14,402 nucleotides of DNA from Fodinibacter sp038330415. GTDB taxonomy: Bacteria; Actinomycetota; Actinomycetes; Actinomycetales; Dermatophilaceae. The stretch lies in the NCBI GenBank assembly GCA_038330415.1, contig JBBQNZ010000108.1, forward strand, positions 1-14,402, in the 5' to 3' direction. Of this stretch, positions 13,826 to 14,402 are shown piece by piece (positions within the stretch are counted from its first letter, which is position 1; every line of letters starts with the position of its first letter). The notes under the pieces were generated by a model, which did not search any database, was not told where the DNA came from, and worked only from the letters and a program-made list of their open reading frames with translations. A program made the translations under genes and the position numbers.

Positions 13826-13949
13826 TCACCGGAGGAATCTCCTCCGGGCAGGCATGGCGTGGATGATCACCACGGCGGTGCCGCCCTCGACGTGGAGTGA
13901 CCCCCGCCTCGAGCTCGACGAGCTCGACGAGTGCTTCGCGCCTGGCGCC
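13826..13949 (-). pseudogene. C-terminal remnant of a small toxin-like protein
   Basis: Directly upstream of the frameshifted HTH gene, the minus strand contains GARREALVELVELEAG (13949-13902) in one frame and HVEGGTAVVIIHAMPARRRF (to about 13832), then LR and a stop at 13828-13826, in another. The VIHAMPxR ending is one I associate with small actinobacterial toxin-like proteins encoded just before an HTH partner. Everything upstream of 13949 is unreadable, a stop sits at 13952-13950, and there is an internal frameshift near 13895. I cannot name the family securely. The 9-bp tandem repeat at 13911-13929 falls inside the first segment. Confidence 0.4.
13829..13847 (-). promoter_or_regulatory. 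Hairpin before the HTH gene, overlapping the toxin remnant end
   Basis: CCGGAGGA (13829-13836) and TCCTCCGG (13840-13847) form a perfect 8-bp stem with a 3-nt loop. On the minus strand it sits 9 nt before the ATG of the HTH gene and contains the only SD-like GGAGG nearby, so it could hide or present the ribosome binding site. It also encodes the last residues of the toxin remnant, so it may simply reflect codon choice. Confidence 0.35.
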
Positions 13950-14004
13950 TCATGACGGCGGCTGTGGTCCTGGCGATAGCGCTGAGCTGGGGAAACGTCC
14001 GGTG

Positions 14005-14047
14005 TGGGGCGTGTCGGGCTTGAACCGATGACCGACGGATTATGAGT
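14005..14047 (-). tRNA. 3'-half tRNA fragment, CAU anticodon (integration-site remnant)
   Basis: On the minus strand, from 14047 down to 14005, the sequence follows the 3' half of a tRNA with CAU anticodon (Met or Ile2): anticodon loop CTCATAA (14046-14040), 3' anticodon stem TCCGT, variable loop, T-arm around GGTTCAAGC, and acceptor 3' strand ACGCCCC with discriminator A at 14005. No GGGGCGT acceptor partner or D-arm occurs upstream, and the 5' side of the anticodon stem does not pair, so it is not a functional gene. One T-stem pair (A-C) is mismatched. A fragment running from the anticodon loop to the 3' end is the classic core left by tyrosine-recombinase integration. If so, element DNA lies to the right and the old chromosomal flank to the left. 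Confidence 0.65.
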
Positions 14048-14402
14048 TCAGGGCGCGCAGCGTCAGACAGGCTCATACGGTCTTGTGACGTGCTGTTATA
14101 CGGTGCACCCTACGCCAAGGAGCCTCCAGACGGGATCAGCAACTGCACCACAATTGCACCACTTGAGTCTCGGGTCGGCTGAACGTCTGAGTGTCACCTC
14201 TTGGTGCAGCAGTCCCCACCGTCGAAGGCGGGGTTTGGAAAGTGGAGCCCGACCAAGTCCAAGCCGCACAAGTGCCATACGGTGTCCTCCGACTCTGGTT
14301 GCTGGGCATCTGTCACCAAGACCGCGCCCCTACGCCACGCCCTGTCGCCTAGCAGGTTGAGAGACCACCGAGCACCCACGACCGTGTGATCCCGTCATCA
14401 AA
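14048..14402. other. Non-coding stretch at the right edge, candidate integrative-element end
   Basis: I see no credible gene in these 355 bases; the short open frames on both strands have no recognisable motif or ribosome binding site, and base composition is visibly less GC-biased than in the genes to the left. The region contains TGCACCAC at 14144-14151 and 14155-14162 (11-bp period), the reverse TGGTGCA near 14203-14209, and ATACGGT at 14075-14081, 14098-14104 and 14277-14283. Confidence 0.5.
14144..14162. repeat. Tandem TGCACCAC repeats, possible recombinase arm sites
   Basis: TGCACCAC occurs twice with an 11-bp period, about one helical turn, roughly 100 bp from the tRNA fragment on the presumed element side. 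Short direct repeats at this distance from an attachment core are typical of integrase arm-type binding sites. No integrase gene is visible in the window to confirm this. Confidence 0.4.

Noticed and set aside
13911..13929. 9-bp tandem repeat (GAGCTCGAC units)
   Set aside because: Only about two copies, and explained as alternating Glu-Leu/Val codons in the toxin-like remnant.
13867..14076. A 69-codon minus-strand frame over the tRNA fragment
   Set aside because: Arg/Ala-rich, overlaps the tRNA-derived sequence and has no motif.
14194..14379. A 61-codon minus-strand frame with several cysteines near the right edge
   Set aside because: No ribosome binding site, no recognisable motif, and length expected by chance in this region.
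1..14402. CRISPR array or riboswitch
   Set aside because: No regularly spaced repeats of suitable length were seen, and no leader upstream of the transporter or metal genes showed a recognisable riboswitch layout.

Overview
The window is very GC-rich and nearly all long genes use G/C-ending codons. The gene families (gluABCD-type glutamate transporter, actinobacterial WS/DGAT acyltransferase, Tat-exported CotA-like oxidase, VapBC) point to an actinobacterium. The style suggests Micrococcales (Intrasporangiaceae-like), but the genus is a guess.

Layout, left to right. (1) 1-1440: a possible mobile-element edge, an alpha/beta hydrolase (minus strand), and a divergent HxlR-type regulator broken by several frameshifts. 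A compact divergent promoter with a 31-bp-spaced direct repeat lies between them. (2) 1391-4782: a complete minus-strand glutamate/polar amino acid ABC transporter operon in the order ATPase, binding lipoprotein, permease, permease. It has a strong hairpin between the binding protein and permease genes and a rho-independent-type hairpin at its end. (3) 4862-6490: a remnant of a small cupin gene diverging from an intact DAO-family FAD oxidoreductase with a probable leaderless start. (4) 6506-8378: a minus-strand pair, WS/DGAT acyltransferase then an SRPBCC protein. (5) 8546-9466: a cation diffusion facilitator on the plus strand, converging on and overlapping (6) 9445-12833: a translationally coupled minus-strand pair made of a 738-residue Tat-exported multicopper oxidase of the CotA/bilirubin oxidase type and a polytopic membrane protein with CxxxC, CxxC and a His-rich tail. 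(7) 12954-14402: an accessory edge with an intact VapC (PIN) toxin behind a frameshifted VapB-like antitoxin, a decayed second toxin-antitoxin-like pair, and a 3'-half tRNA fragment (CAU anticodon) that looks like an integration scar, followed by about 355 bp of low-coding DNA with short repeats.

The long metabolic and transport genes are all intact. Every small accessory or regulatory gene except vapC is broken by small indels. The most promising lead for a new system is the oxidase-membrane protein pair: the coupling and the potential metal ligands suggest a dedicated membrane partner for a secreted copper oxidase. The right edge is best read as an integration hotspot with decaying toxin-antitoxin modules.
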